Program-made: the position numbers and the translations under genes | Part shown: positions 18,230 to 26,679 of the stretch, piece by piece | Numbering within the stretch: position 1 is the stretch's first letter | How the letters are laid out: the number at the start of each line of letters is the position of its first letter | Notes under the pieces: generated by a model | What the model saw: only the letters and a program-made list of their open reading frames with translations | What the model was told of the DNA's origin: nothing | Databases searched by the model: none | Assembly: GCF_002931055.1 (NCBI RefSeq) | Contig: NZ_PSXX01000016.1 | Span: 1 to 64,000, forward strand | DNA from: Pseudoclavibacter sp. AY1H1 | Lineage (GTDB): Bacteria; Actinomycetota; Actinomycetes; Actinomycetales; Microbacteriaceae | Reading direction: 5' to 3' | DNA length: 64,000 nt

Positions 18230-19126
18230 GTGACGACCACGATGCTGCAGGCGCCCCCGAGTGATGCGTTCGACCGCGCCCTTGCCACCCTGGAGTGGAC
18301 GCTCATCGGATCGCACCGCCACCAGCTCGCTGCTGGGGAGCCGGTTGTGCGCCGCCATGCCGGTCCGGGGTTCGTGTTCGTCTTCCGCGGCGCCATCCGA
18401 CTCTCGGCCTTGGGGGCACCGGTCGTCGACCTCGTGGCGGGTGACCTGGTGTTCTTCCCCAGGGGGCACGTGTCCTCGGTGCTCGCGAGCGTCGAAGCCG
18501 AGTTCATCGACGTCGGCTTCGAGGAGGCACCACAGGCGCAGACCGCGGCCGAGGCGCTGCCGGCTTCCCTGATCGTGCGTGACTTCGCCGCGCAGGAGCC
18601 CTCGATGGTGGCGCTCATCGATGGCATGGCGTGCGCCTGGAGTCTCGGGGGCGCTCACCCTCGGCCGGGTGACGCCGTGATCTGCAGCCGCATCGCGACG
18701 ACGATCGTGTCGACGGCGCTCCGTGCCTGGAACGAGGCGGGATGCGCGCCTGCGGGCTGGTTGCGTGACGTCGCCGAGCCACAGCTCGCGGCCGCCCTCG
18801 AGGCCCTCCACCAGAAGCCGGGCGACCCGTGGACGCTCGACGAGCTCGCCCGCGTCGCGCGGATGTCGCGCTCGGTCTTCGCCGCGCGGTTCCAGGAGTC
18901 CGTCGGCGAGACGCCCATCGGATACCTGACACGCGTGCGCATCGAGACGGCCAAGGGACTGCTCCTGCGGAGCGAGCTGACGATCGGGGCGGTCGCGAGC
19001 GGGCTCGGCTACGAGTCGCAGGCGGGCTTCAGCCGCGCGTTCCAGCGGCACACGGGATCCACGCCCGGACGCTGGCGTGCCGAGGCGAGAGCACGGTCGG
19101 AGCGAGGGATGCGCGCCAGCTCCTGA
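18230..19126 (+). CDS. AraC-family transcriptional regulator (cupin-type sensor)
   Basis: A 298-residue regulator. Residues about 25-185 resemble the cupin_6 effector domain (RRHAGPGFVFVFRGAIRLS, VDLVAGDLVFFPRGH), and 190-298 form an AraC double helix-turn-helix (LDELARVARMSRSVFAARFQ and GAVASGLGYESQAGFSRAFQ). In actinobacteria, cupin_6 AraC regulators often control a neighbouring MFS exporter or oxidoreductase. Here a convergent MFS exporter gene is 33 bp away, so control of that gene is plausible but unproven. The start is a GTG at 18230, since no ATG with a good ribosome site is closer to the domain start. Confidence 0.85.
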   Translation: MTTTMLQAPPSDAFDRALATLEWTLIGSHRHQLAAGEPVVRRHAGPGFVFVFRGAIRLSALGAPVVDLVAGDLVFFPRGHVSSVLASVEAEFIDVGFEEAPQAQTAAEALPASLIVRDFAAQEPSMVALIDGMACAWSLGGAHPRPGDAVICSRIATTIVSTALRAWNEAGCAPAGWLRDVAEPQLAAALEALHQKPGDPWTLDELARVARMSRSVFAARFQESVGETPIGYLTRVRIETAKGLLLRSELTIGAVASGLGYESQAGFSRAFQRHTGSTPGRWRAEARARSERGMRASS

Positions 19127-19159
19127 CGCGCATCCGCTCGACCTGGGCAGTCGAGCCGC

Positions 19160-20374
19160 TCAGCTGGTGCGGCCGGGGAAGCGCGCGCTGCCGAAGATGA
19201 GGCCGCCGACGATCGCCGATACGGACGCGACGACCAGTGCGGGTGTGACGCCGATCAGGTCGATGAGCAGGCCGCCGACACCGGCACCGAGGGTGATGGC
19301 GAGCTGGAAGCCGGCGACCGAGAGCCCGCCACCCGATTCCATACGGTCGGGGACGAGGCGACCCATCCACGTCCCCAGCGTCGTGAGCCAGCCGCCGAAC
19401 CCGATGCCCCACGTGGTGACGGCGACCGCGACGAGCCAGATCTGGCCGGGTGCGAGCGCCACGATGCCGATCGAGACGCCGATGAGGAGGGGCACGGCGA
19501 AGCGGAGCACGGCGAGGTGCCGGTCGACGAGCAGGCCTACGACGAAGTTGCCGATGACACCGCCGATGCCGAAGGCGACGAGCAGGGCGGCGACCCCGAC
19601 CCCGTCGAGTCCGGGCACTCGGTCGATGGCGAGGCGGATGTACGTGAAGGCCACGAAGTGGCCGAGGACGGTGAGGATGTGTCCGGTGAGTCCCACGCGG
19701 ATGCCGGGGACGCGGAGCGTCTCCACGAGCGAGCGGAAGCCGCCGCTCGATGCGGTCGGAGGAACGTGCGGGAGGGCCAGTCGCAGCGCGATCGCGACGA
19801 CGACGGTCACGATGGCGACGCTCGCGAAGATGAGGCGCCAGTCCATGATCGTGCCGAGGTAGCTGCCGAGCGGCACGCCGGCGACGGTCGCGACCGTGGT
19901 GCCCGTGTTGACGAGCATGATGGCCCTGCCCAGGTGCTTCGGTTGGGAGAGGCTCGCGGCGATGGCGATGGACATGGCCCAGAAGGCGCCGAGTGCCGCG
20001 CCGAGCAGGAGCCGGGCGATGAGCAGGAGCACGAACCCGGGGGCCACGGCGACGACCGCGCTCGAGAGTGCGGCGGCGCCGGCGAGCACCACGAGCAGGG
20101 TGCGGCGGTCGAGGCGTGGCACGAGGATGCCGATCGTGGGGGCCGTGAGGAACCCGACGAACGCCGTCACGGTCACGGTCTGGCCGGCCTGCCCCTCCGT
20201 GATGCCGAGGGAGGCGGCCATGGACGGCAGGAGGCTCGGTGGGAGGAACTCGGCGACGACGAGGACGAAGCTCGTCGCCATCATGGCCGCGATGGCGGCC
20301 CACGCCGTCTTTGGGGGAGTCTGCGTCTGAGGAGTCTGCGTCGCAGCGACGGTGGGGATGGTTCCTGTGGTCAT
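19160..20374 (-). CDS. MFS transporter, DHA1-type (AraJ/arabinose-efflux-like)
   Basis: Twelve-span proton-coupled exporter of 404 residues. Typical features are the first-half PTIGILVPRLDRRTLLV loop (MFS motif A position) and MSIAIAASLSQPKHLGRAIMLVNTGTTVATVAGVPLG, characteristic of the drug/arabinose-efflux subfamily. Substrate unknown; drug, sugar or amino-acid export is possible. The N-terminus (MTTGTIPTVAATQTPQTQTPPK) is a Thr/Gln-rich cytoplasmic tail before the first span. Convergent with the AraC gene and upstream of the FUSC gene region on the same strand with a 92-bp gap that shows nothing notable. Confidence 0.85.
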   Translation of the reverse strand: MTTGTIPTVAATQTPQTQTPPKTAWAAIAAMMATSFVLVVAEFLPPSLLPSMAASLGITEGQAGQTVTVTAFVGFLTAPTIGILVPRLDRRTLLVVLAGAAALSSAVVAVAPGFVLLLIARLLLGAALGAFWAMSIAIAASLSQPKHLGRAIMLVNTGTTVATVAGVPLGSYLGTIMDWRLIFASVAIVTVVVAIALRLALPHVPPTASSGGFRSLVETLRVPGIRVGLTGHILTVLGHFVAFTYIRLAIDRVPGLDGVGVAALLVAFGIGGVIGNFVVGLLVDRHLAVLRFAVPLLIGVSIGIVALAPGQIWLVAVAVTTWGIGFGGWLTTLGTWMGRLVPDRMESGGGLSVAGFQLAITLGAGVGGLLIDLIGVTPALVVASVSAIVGGLIFGSARFPGRTS

Positions 20375-20466
20375 GTGCCAAGCATCCTCGAACTCGGAGT
20401 CGAGCGTGTGACCGTCCGTCCGATTCGTGGCACCGATCGTCCGCCGCCGTCAAAGTCGCCGCCCCG

Positions 20467-22605
20467 TCACACGGGTGGCACGGACACCTTGAGCGCGGGC
20501 TTCCTCTTCCGTCCACCGCGCTCGAGAGGCAGCTCAGCCGTGCTGTCGTCGATGACCTGGGCGAGCGTCCAGTCCATCCGGAGCAGCGCGACCAGCGCTT
20601 CTCCGGATGGAGATCTGGGGTCGAAGGAGCTGGCCTGGTCCTGCAGCAGGGCGTTGACCGACTGGTGGTCGTCGGCATCCCGATCGACCGAGGGCTGGCC
20701 GCGAGCCTCGGCCAGCGCGTGGCGGGCGGCGGATGCGCGCGCGGCGACCCTCGAGATCGCTGCGGCCACCAGCGGGTCCGGCCGGGCGAGATCGCCGTCG
20801 AGCTGGACGAGACGAGCTGCGGATCTCGTGGCGATGTACATGAGGTGCACGGCGTTCCCTGTTCTCCTCGGGCCGGTGACGAGGAAGGCCGTGGACATGC
20901 CGGAGACGGCGGTGTCGACGTCGCCTTGCGCGAGCTCCAGCGCGCGAAGTTCCGTTCGGAGCGCGGTGGTCGTGACGGGGTTCACCGGGGTCGCCAGCAG
21001 TCTGCCGAGGAGCGCCTCCAACGCGTCCAGGTAGGCGTTCGCCTTCGCGTCCAGTGCCGGTTTCGAGCTGGACGAGAGGATGAGGTAGGCGCAGAGCACG
21101 CCGATGACGCCGCCCGCGATGGTCTCCTCGAGGCGAGTCTCGAGGACGTCGGCGCCGAGCTTCCCGAGCAGGCGGTACAGGGCGACGAGGATGGTCGTGG
21201 TGAAGAGCGCCGAGTAGAGGGAGTTGAGCGGCCCGAAGTAGAGCGCCCCGAAGACGCCGAGGACGCAGATCGCGCTCAGCACGTTCACGTTCCCCGAGGC
21301 GAGGGCCACCGCGGCGATGCCGACGATGATGCCGATGGCGGTGCCGAGGATCCGACGGAAGGCGCGCGTGAGGATGCCGCCTCTTGTGGTGGTTCCGGTG
21401 AAGATCAGGGAGGCGGTGATGACCGCCCAGTACCAGTGCGAGGCGGAGATAGCCTCGCCGACGATGGATGCGATCGATGCCGCGGCCATGGCCTGCACCG
21501 TCATGCGCGTCCACGGATCCTGCTTCGGGGCGAGCGAGACACGCGGCCGTGCGGAGCCTGAGCCTGAGCCCGGGCTCGGTTTCGGGTCTGGTGGCGCGCC
21601 GACGATGGTGAGCTCTCGCAGTCGGGCGTGCGCGTGCACGCTCCGGGCGATGAGGTAGCTCGCGAACGTCGCCCCGAGACGGGTGCCGCGTTGCGATGGT
21701 CGATGCGCGATGATGTCCGTCGCCCACTCGGTGGCGGAGCTGATGTCACACGCGGGAGCACGCTCGTCGAGCACCGTCCGGAGGTGCGCGAGGTCGCGGT
21801 GGAGGCGGGCGGGCAGATCGGCGGCGCTCACGGAGAGACGGGCCAGCAGGTAGCAGAGCTCTTGGATGTCGACGCGGGCGTCGAGGACCCGATCGCCGAG
21901 CGTTTTCGGATCACCGTCTGCGTGCAGCTCGGCGTCCGAGTTCCGCTGCCACGCGTCGATGGATTCGCTGGTCGCATCGATGCGCGCGAGCCTCAGGCGC
22001 AGGGTTCCGGGGTGACCGGGTCGCGAGGCGGCGTCGAGCGCCGACTCCGACGCAGCCCGCAGCTCTCGCAGCAGCAGCAGCAGCTGCCGCCTGGGTCTCT
22101 GCAGGAGGAGGGTGGCGCGCGCGACGAGCTGTGTCGTGCAGGCGAGGAGGGCGATCAGGCACAGCGCCGGCAGCTGATCGTGCGTGGGCTTCAGGAGGAG
22201 CGCGAAGAAGTACCCCATGAAGGTGACGGTGCCGAGCGAGCCGGCCCTGGCGCCGTAGCGGCGCACCCAGACGGCGGCTCCGCTGACGAGGATGAAGGCG
22301 CCGATCGCGAGGATCCGGTTCGGGGCGAGGAGTGCTGCGAGGGCGATCACGGCCACCGAGGCGGGAATGAGGAGCATCGTCGTGACGAGGCGCTCTCGTG
22401 GCGAACGATCCTTGACCGAGGCGCCGGCCATGATCGACAGGAAGATGCCGACGCTCAGGAGCGAGCGCTCGGCGTGGAGCTGCCCGATGAGCAGGTTGGT
22501 GAGGAGCGCGCTCGCGAGGACCCCGAGCGAGACGGCGGCGGCCGCGGTGAGTCGCGCCCGGGCAGGGTCGCGAGCGGCGAGGAGCAGGCGGAGGGTCTTG
22601 CGCAT
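20467..22605 (-). CDS. FUSC-family (fusaric-acid-resistance-like) membrane protein
   Basis: A 712-residue protein with two blocks of membrane helices (about residues 20-160 and 385-530) each followed by a long soluble helical part, the architecture of the FUSC/YccS-type proteins proposed to export aromatic acids. The second block has the family stretch HWYWAVITASLIFTGTTTRGGILTRAF with FRRILGTAIGIIVGI. The start is the ATG at 22605 (MRKTLRLLLAARDP); the longer frame upstream is shadow of the LuxR gene. It lies 20 bp after the LuxR-type regulator gene on the same strand, so the two form an operon and the regulator may control this exporter as well as the divergent genes. Confidence 0.82.
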   Translation of the reverse strand: MRKTLRLLLAARDPARARLTAAAAVSLGVLASALLTNLLIGQLHAERSLLSVGIFLSIMAGASVKDRSPRERLVTTMLLIPASVAVIALAALLAPNRILAIGAFILVSGAAVWVRRYGARAGSLGTVTFMGYFFALLLKPTHDQLPALCLIALLACTTQLVARATLLLQRPRRQLLLLLRELRAASESALDAASRPGHPGTLRLRLARIDATSESIDAWQRNSDAELHADGDPKTLGDRVLDARVDIQELCYLLARLSVSAADLPARLHRDLAHLRTVLDERAPACDISSATEWATDIIAHRPSQRGTRLGATFASYLIARSVHAHARLRELTIVGAPPDPKPSPGSGSGSARPRVSLAPKQDPWTRMTVQAMAAASIASIVGEAISASHWYWAVITASLIFTGTTTRGGILTRAFRRILGTAIGIIVGIAAVALASGNVNVLSAICVLGVFGALYFGPLNSLYSALFTTTILVALYRLLGKLGADVLETRLEETIAGGVIGVLCAYLILSSSSKPALDAKANAYLDALEALLGRLLATPVNPVTTTALRTELRALELAQGDVDTAVSGMSTAFLVTGPRRTGNAVHLMYIATRSAARLVQLDGDLARPDPLVAAAISRVAARASAARHALAEARGQPSVDRDADDHQSVNALLQDQASSFDPRSPSGEALVALLRMDWTLAQVIDDSTAELPLERGGRKRKPALKVSVPPV

Positions 22606-22625
22606 CAGCTCACCCGCTGCTGAAC

Positions 22626-24176
22626 TCAGCGGTTGTCGTCGTCGACGGAGATGAGCTGCAGGGTGAGCCCCGTCTGGATCGCCTCCGCACGGTTCGAGCA
22701 GGAGAGCTTCCGGTAGACGGACCTGAGCTGGGACTTGATGGTGTTGGGGGAGACGTGCAGCTGCGCCGCGATCTCGGCGGTGGTCAGCTCTCGCTTGAGT
22801 GCAGTGAGCACGCGGAGCTCGCTGGTGGTCAGGGTGGGGCGCGTCTGCACCATCACGTGGGTGATGCCGGTCACGGAGACGTCGAATGTCGGGTGCATGG
22901 AGTCGTCGAGCTCGCACCTCACGCTCGAGAGCACCTCCTGCGGGATCTGGCTCAGGATGCGTCGGGAGTTGCCCCGCTGCACGATGTGCGCGACGCGCTG
23001 GGCGGTCGTCGGATCGATCGAGTCGGCCTTGGCGATGGAGAGCCAGGCGGAGAGGATTATGCGCTCCGTGTGCTGGGCGGGCGCGAGCGTTCGCTGCTCG
23101 GACAGACGCCGCAGGTGCGTCTCGGCGAAGTCGAGCTTGTCGTCGGCGATGGCGAGGCGGATGGCGGCGCTCGTCTCGAGGAACCCCTTCTGCTCGGTTC
23201 GGAAGGCGGCTGCTCTCGCCTGCTTCTTCGAGCCGAGTGCCCACAGCGCGTCGATGGTCGCCGCATTCATGACGTCGATGGCGAGCGAGCCGTGCTGCTC
23301 CGTGTGTGCGTCGCGGGCGAGGTGCACGCACTCGAGTGCCTCGTCCGGTCGCTTGCGGGCGAGCAGGGAACGCGTTCGGGCGAGGAGCCCGTATGGCCAG
23401 GTCACCTGCAGGCTGCCGAACGAGTCGAGCTTCGCGAGCAGGGGATCGATGTCCTCGATCATCCGCTCGACGCCGATGAGAGCAGCTGCCGTGTTCTCCG
23501 CGAAGCGCGTGGGTTCGCTATACGGTGCGCACGGTTCGGGGAGCTGGGGGAGTTCAGCGAGGACTCGCTCCGCCTCCTCGAGCGATCCCCGTTTCGCATG
23601 GGCGAGCGCGACCCGTGAGAGGGCGAGCCGCCTGGCGTCCGGGCGGCCCGCGATCTGGCCGATCTCCGCTGAGGCGGCGAGCTCGGTCAGCGCGGGACCC
23701 GTCTCTCCGGCGGCGAGCATCGTCGAGCCGATCTGCTGGTGGTAGAACCACAGAGGCCCGTCGGCCCGCTCGCGGAACCCCGTTCCCCGCGACCTGATGC
23801 GGTCGGCGAGGCGGGCAGCGTAGGCGAGTGCGGCGGTCACATCGCCGCTGTACCGGAAGGCGATCATCTGCGCGAGCGTGAGCATGTCGACCTCGTCTGT
23901 GGTCATGCTCTTGACGGTCTCCGCATTGAGGTGCGGTTTAAACGGGGTTCGTTTATGGGCGAGAACCGGATTCACCCGGTGAAGAATCCAAAGAACCGGG
24001 TAATTTTCAAGAAGTGACAGTGGGATCTTCTCTATAGCGTGGATGAGATCCAGGTAGTGCTTGTCGAACAGTGGCCAGATGTGCGCCATCGCGGCCTGCG
24101 CGATCTTGCGCGGGTTTCCCGTCTCCAATGCGGCGTCGAGCTTCTGCTTGGAGTCTGCGGCAGTGGCTGCGGTCAT
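22626..24176 (-). CDS. LuxR-type transcriptional regulator with long helical N-terminal domain
   Basis: A 516-residue regulator. The C-terminal 65 residues are a LuxR/GerE helix-turn-helix (LTTSELRVLTALKRELTTAEIAAQLHVSPNTIKSQLRSVYRKL). The remaining 440 residues are helical, Ala/Leu/Arg-rich and repeat-like (TPR type), as in the signalling part of MalT/LAL regulators, but I see no Walker A, so the NTPase of LAL proteins is missing. MalT-like regulators bind short direct repeats, which fits the 12-bp repeat arrays at 24481-24540 and 31816-31851. The 5' coding part (about 23930-24015) is visibly less GC-rich than the rest. Divergent from the amidohydrolase operon; co-directional with the FUSC gene. 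Confidence 0.82.
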   Translation of the reverse strand: MTAATAADSKQKLDAALETGNPRKIAQAAMAHIWPLFDKHYLDLIHAIEKIPLSLLENYPVLWILHRVNPVLAHKRTPFKPHLNAETVKSMTTDEVDMLTLAQMIAFRYSGDVTAALAYAARLADRIRSRGTGFRERADGPLWFYHQQIGSTMLAAGETGPALTELAASAEIGQIAGRPDARRLALSRVALAHAKRGSLEEAERVLAELPQLPEPCAPYSEPTRFAENTAAALIGVERMIEDIDPLLAKLDSFGSLQVTWPYGLLARTRSLLARKRPDEALECVHLARDAHTEQHGSLAIDVMNAATIDALWALGSKKQARAAAFRTEQKGFLETSAAIRLAIADDKLDFAETHLRRLSEQRTLAPAQHTERIILSAWLSIAKADSIDPTTAQRVAHIVQRGNSRRILSQIPQEVLSSVRCELDDSMHPTFDVSVTGITHVMVQTRPTLTTSELRVLTALKRELTTAEIAAQLHVSPNTIKSQLRSVYRKLSCSNRAEAIQTGLTLQLISVDDDNR

Positions 24177-24480
24177 GAATCGCCATTCTCTGGGGGGAAG
24201 TGCGGGTCGTTTCTGATGGTGCGGCGAGAGAGTGGTTTTCTCAGGGTAAAAACGTGTTCATCGATCGACCGTCCTTCTGCTCAAGGGTCTCTTCGTCCCT
24301 CTCCAAGCGGGGAGAGGGGACGGGTGTGGTGGCTGTAATCCCCGGAAAGTCAGCTTCGATGGCGACTGTCGATACGGGTCGGGGGGTATCTTGTCCGAAG
24401 AAACCTATCCTGAAATGAACGTGCCACGCGACCCTCGAGCGTGTCACGACGAGGGGTGTCGCGAGCACCTTTGGATCGCG
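24177..24480. other. AT-richer divergent intergenic region
   Basis: No gene is visible here. The stretch separates the LuxR regulator (minus) from the amidohydrolase operon (plus) and is less GC-rich than average. It must contain the luxR promoter. Scattered single GGGT boxes occur (24204, 24244, 24285, 24322, 24376) but without the 12-bp phase seen just downstream. No hairpin of note. Confidence 0.4.
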
Positions 24481-24540
24481 GGGTGAAACCCGGGGTGAAG
24501 CGTCGGGTTACATCCCAGGTTACGCACCGGGTGAAATTCG
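24481..24540 (+). repeat. Array of five 12-bp direct repeats upstream of the amidohydrolase operon
   Basis: Five units start exactly 12 bp apart: 24481 GGGTGAAACCCG, 24493 GGGTGAAGCGTC, 24505 GGGTTACATCCC, 24517 AGGTTACGCACC, 24529 GGGTGAAATTCG. The consensus core is GGGT(G/T)A(A/C). The array ends 32 nt before the -10 box at 24573. Three units of the same core and the same 12-bp phase precede the oleate hydratase gene (31816-31851). The arrangement is that of an activator binding in tandem; the neighbouring LuxR/MalT-like protein is the likely ligand. Confidence 0.8.
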
Positions 24541-24572
24541 TTGGCAGTCGCGGTGCATTTTTGCTCACGGGT

Positions 24573-24578
24573 TACTGT
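24573..24578 (+). promoter_or_regulatory. -10 box of the amidohydrolase operon
   Basis: TACTGT ends 7 nt before the ATG at 24586, so the transcript is probably leaderless. No good -35 is present at the right distance, which fits an activator-dependent promoter served by the repeat array. Confidence 0.5.
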
Positions 24579-24585
24579 GGCTTTC

Positions 24586-25869
24586 ATGCCCCAGGATGCG
24601 GATAGCCCGTCACGAATCATTATTCGAAATGCCAGGCTTTTCGATGGGATAAGTGAACGTGTTCGCGATCATGTGGATGTGCTTATCGAGGGCTCGAGAG
24701 TGCTCGCGATCTCGGAATCTCCTCTGGCGAGCAACTCCCCGGACGGTGCGCGTGAGATCGACGCTCACGGCAGATTCCTCATGCCCGGGCTCACCGACGC
24801 CCATGTCCACCTCATGGGCAACGCCAACAGCATGAACGACTTCCTGCAGGCGGCAACGGGCGAGCTGTACGGCAACACGATCGCGGAAGCCAGGAAGATG
24901 CTGCTGCGCGGTTTCACGAGCGTGCGCGACATGGGTGGCGACACCAGTCCGATCAAGACGCTCATCGACCGCGGCGTGCTCGAAGGGCCGCGCATCTTCC
25001 CCAGCCAGGCCATGATCTCCCAGACCTCTGGCCACGCCGACTTCTCGTTCGTGTACGAGGAGCCGAGCGAGTTCGGGGGCAGGCCCGCACGCACCGAGGA
25101 CATCCACTTCACGAAGGTCGCGGACGGAGTCCCCCAGGTGCTGACCGCGGTTCGGGAGCAGCTGAAGACCGGCGCGAGCCAGATCAAGCTCACGCTCGGG
25201 GGTGGTGCGGCATCGCTCTACGACCCGCTCAGCACGCTGCAGTACACGCCGGAGGAGATCCGCGCCGCGGTCCAGGCGGCTTCCGACTACGGAACCTACG
25301 TCGCCGCACACGTCTACACCTCCGCGGGAGTCGCCAGGGCGCTCGACTGCGGTGTGCGCTCGATCGAGCACGGCCACCTCATGGACGAGGCCACCGTCAA
25401 GCTCATCCGGGACGCGGGTGCCTGGCTCTCGGTGCAGCCCTTCGCGGAGGACGACCACCACTATCCCGATCGCGATCGCGCGCAGAAGAACGCCGAGATC
25501 TGCCGAGGCACGGCGCAGGTCTACGCCTGGGCCAAGCAGCATGGAGTGCAGACCGCCTGGGGCACCGACCTCCTGCTCGAGCCCGGGGCGGCCGCGAGGC
25601 AGAGCGTTATGGCAGCTCGACTCGGCGAGTTCTACAGCCCGACCGAGGCGCTCCTGATGCTGACCTCCGGGAACGCGAGCCTCTTCGAGATGGCCGGCGA
25701 GCGGAACTCGTATCGGGACGCGAAGCTCGGCGTCATCGCCGAGGGAGCCTGGGCCGATCTCATCCTGGTCGACGGCGACCCGCTCTCCGACCTCTCGCTC
25801 ATCGCCGAGCCGGAGCTGAACTTCCCGCTCATCGTCAAGAACGGCCGGATCGTGAAGGACGAACGCTGA
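24586..25869 (+). CDS. Metal-dependent amidohydrolase (imidazolonepropionase/prolidase-like)
   Basis: A 427-residue COG1228-type amidohydrolase with the complete metal site: HVH at 73-75, a Lys in QIKLTLGG (Lys201), His242 in VAAHVYT, His262 in SIEHGHLM and Asp328 in AWGTDLL. The family includes Xaa-Pro dipeptidases, carboxypeptidases acting on acyl or aryl amides, and imidazolone hydrolases; substrate cannot be read from sequence. No signal peptide, so it acts in the cytoplasm. It is the first gene of an operon with an ABC ATPase, a YhgE/Pip protein and glutamate decarboxylase, 46 bp downstream of the repeat array. Confidence 0.82.
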   Translation: MPQDADSPSRIIIRNARLFDGISERVRDHVDVLIEGSRVLAISESPLASNSPDGAREIDAHGRFLMPGLTDAHVHLMGNANSMNDFLQAATGELYGNTIAEARKMLLRGFTSVRDMGGDTSPIKTLIDRGVLEGPRIFPSQAMISQTSGHADFSFVYEEPSEFGGRPARTEDIHFTKVADGVPQVLTAVREQLKTGASQIKLTLGGGAASLYDPLSTLQYTPEEIRAAVQAASDYGTYVAAHVYTSAGVARALDCGVRSIEHGHLMDEATVKLIRDAGAWLSVQPFAEDDHHYPDRDRAQKNAEICRGTAQVYAWAKQHGVQTAWGTDLLLEPGAAARQSVMAARLGEFYSPTEALLMLTSGNASLFEMAGERNSYRDAKLGVIAEGAWADLILVDGDPLSDLSLIAEPELNFPLIVKNGRIVKDER

Positions 25870-25908
25870 TGCTGCATGTAGCCGGACCATCGAACAGGAG
25901 TGCCTGAC

Positions 25909-26679
25909 GTGAGCGATGTGACGCAGCTGTTCGGCGATCAACCCCTTCCCTTGACCCGCGCCGAAGGCGAGGCGGCGGTCGGCGACGTCATCCTGAACGC
26001 CGGCGGCATCGAGGTGAAGGCGTCCTGGGGCCACATCTTCGGGCCGGTGAACCTCACGATCCGGTCCGGTGGAGTCACCGTGCTCGTCGGCGCGGGCGGC
26101 CGGGGCAGGACAGCGCTGCTGCTCACCCTGGCCGGGCGCATGAAGCCCTCGACGGGGCAGCTCGAGTCGTTCGGGCGGCTCAACGACGCCCACCACCTCT
26201 TCAAGCAGGCTGCCCTCGCCAACATCGACGAGGTCGATGGCATCGGCCAGACCATCCGAGTCCACGACATCATCACCGAGCAGATCCGGTGGGGAGCTCG
26301 CGGGGCTCGATGGGTGCGGCAGTCGAAGCAGGCGGACCTCGAGCGCATCTGCGCCCCGGTCTTCGGCGAGTACACCCTGCCGACCATGGACGCGATGGTC
26401 GAGGAGCTTCCGGAGCTGACCGGCGCGCTGCTGCGCATCGCCGTCGCGAACACCCGCAAGCCGCCGATCCTCGTCGTCGGGGGTATCGACAAGCTCGCGA
26501 GCATCGAGAGCTCGCACAAGCTGCTCGAGCGCCTCGTCGAGCTCGGCAGGGAGCAGACCGTCATCACCGCCGACGTCAACGGCGTCAGCCCAGATTCTGG
26601 AATCCGCGACCAGTTCCTCGTGGAGAACCTGACGAACAAGGAGTTCGCCGTGCTCGAGCGAGAGGCTGATGGGCGATGA
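25909..26679 (+). CDS. ABC-type ATP-binding protein with degenerate nucleotide site
   Basis: A 256-residue ABC ATPase-like protein paired with the YhgE/Pip membrane gene that follows with a 4-bp overlap. The Walker A position reads GAGGRGRT (61-68) with Arg67 replacing the essential Lys; the signature region (LPELTGALLRIAVA) lacks LSGGQ and the Walker B position PPILVVGGID (185-194) has no catalytic Glu. Several actinobacterial YhgE-linked ATPases share such degeneracy, so this is probably a family trait rather than damage. The GTG start at 25909 has AGGAG 8 nt upstream; an earlier in-frame GTG overlaps that ribosome site. Role: regulatory or structural partner of the membrane protein. Confidence 0.75.
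   Translation: MSDVTQLFGDQPLPLTRAEGEAAVGDVILNAGGIEVKASWGHIFGPVNLTIRSGGVTVLVGAGGRGRTALLLTLAGRMKPSTGQLESFGRLNDAHHLFKQAALANIDEVDGIGQTIRVHDIITEQIRWGARGARWVRQSKQADLERICAPVFGEYTLPTMDAMVEELPELTGALLRIAVANTRKPPILVVGGIDKLASIESSHKLLERLVELGREQTVITADVNGVSPDSGIRDQFLVENLTNKEFAVLEREADGR

Noticed and set aside
22606-23331. N-terminal extension of the FUSC frame to 954 residues
   Set aside because: The extra 242 residues are a Pro/Arg-rich shadow of the LuxR gene; a start with family-like sequence is at 22605.
23945-23980. Possible extra copies of the 12-bp repeat and the palindrome TTCACCCGGTGAA inside the LuxR coding region
   Set aside because: The units are poor matches (GGGTTC, GGGCGA) and lie in well-conserved coding sequence; treated as chance.
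24481-24540. CRISPR-like or replication iteron array
   Set aside because: Units are 12 bp with no spacers, no cas or rep gene is near, and a second array lies upstream of another promoter, which fits a regulator instead.
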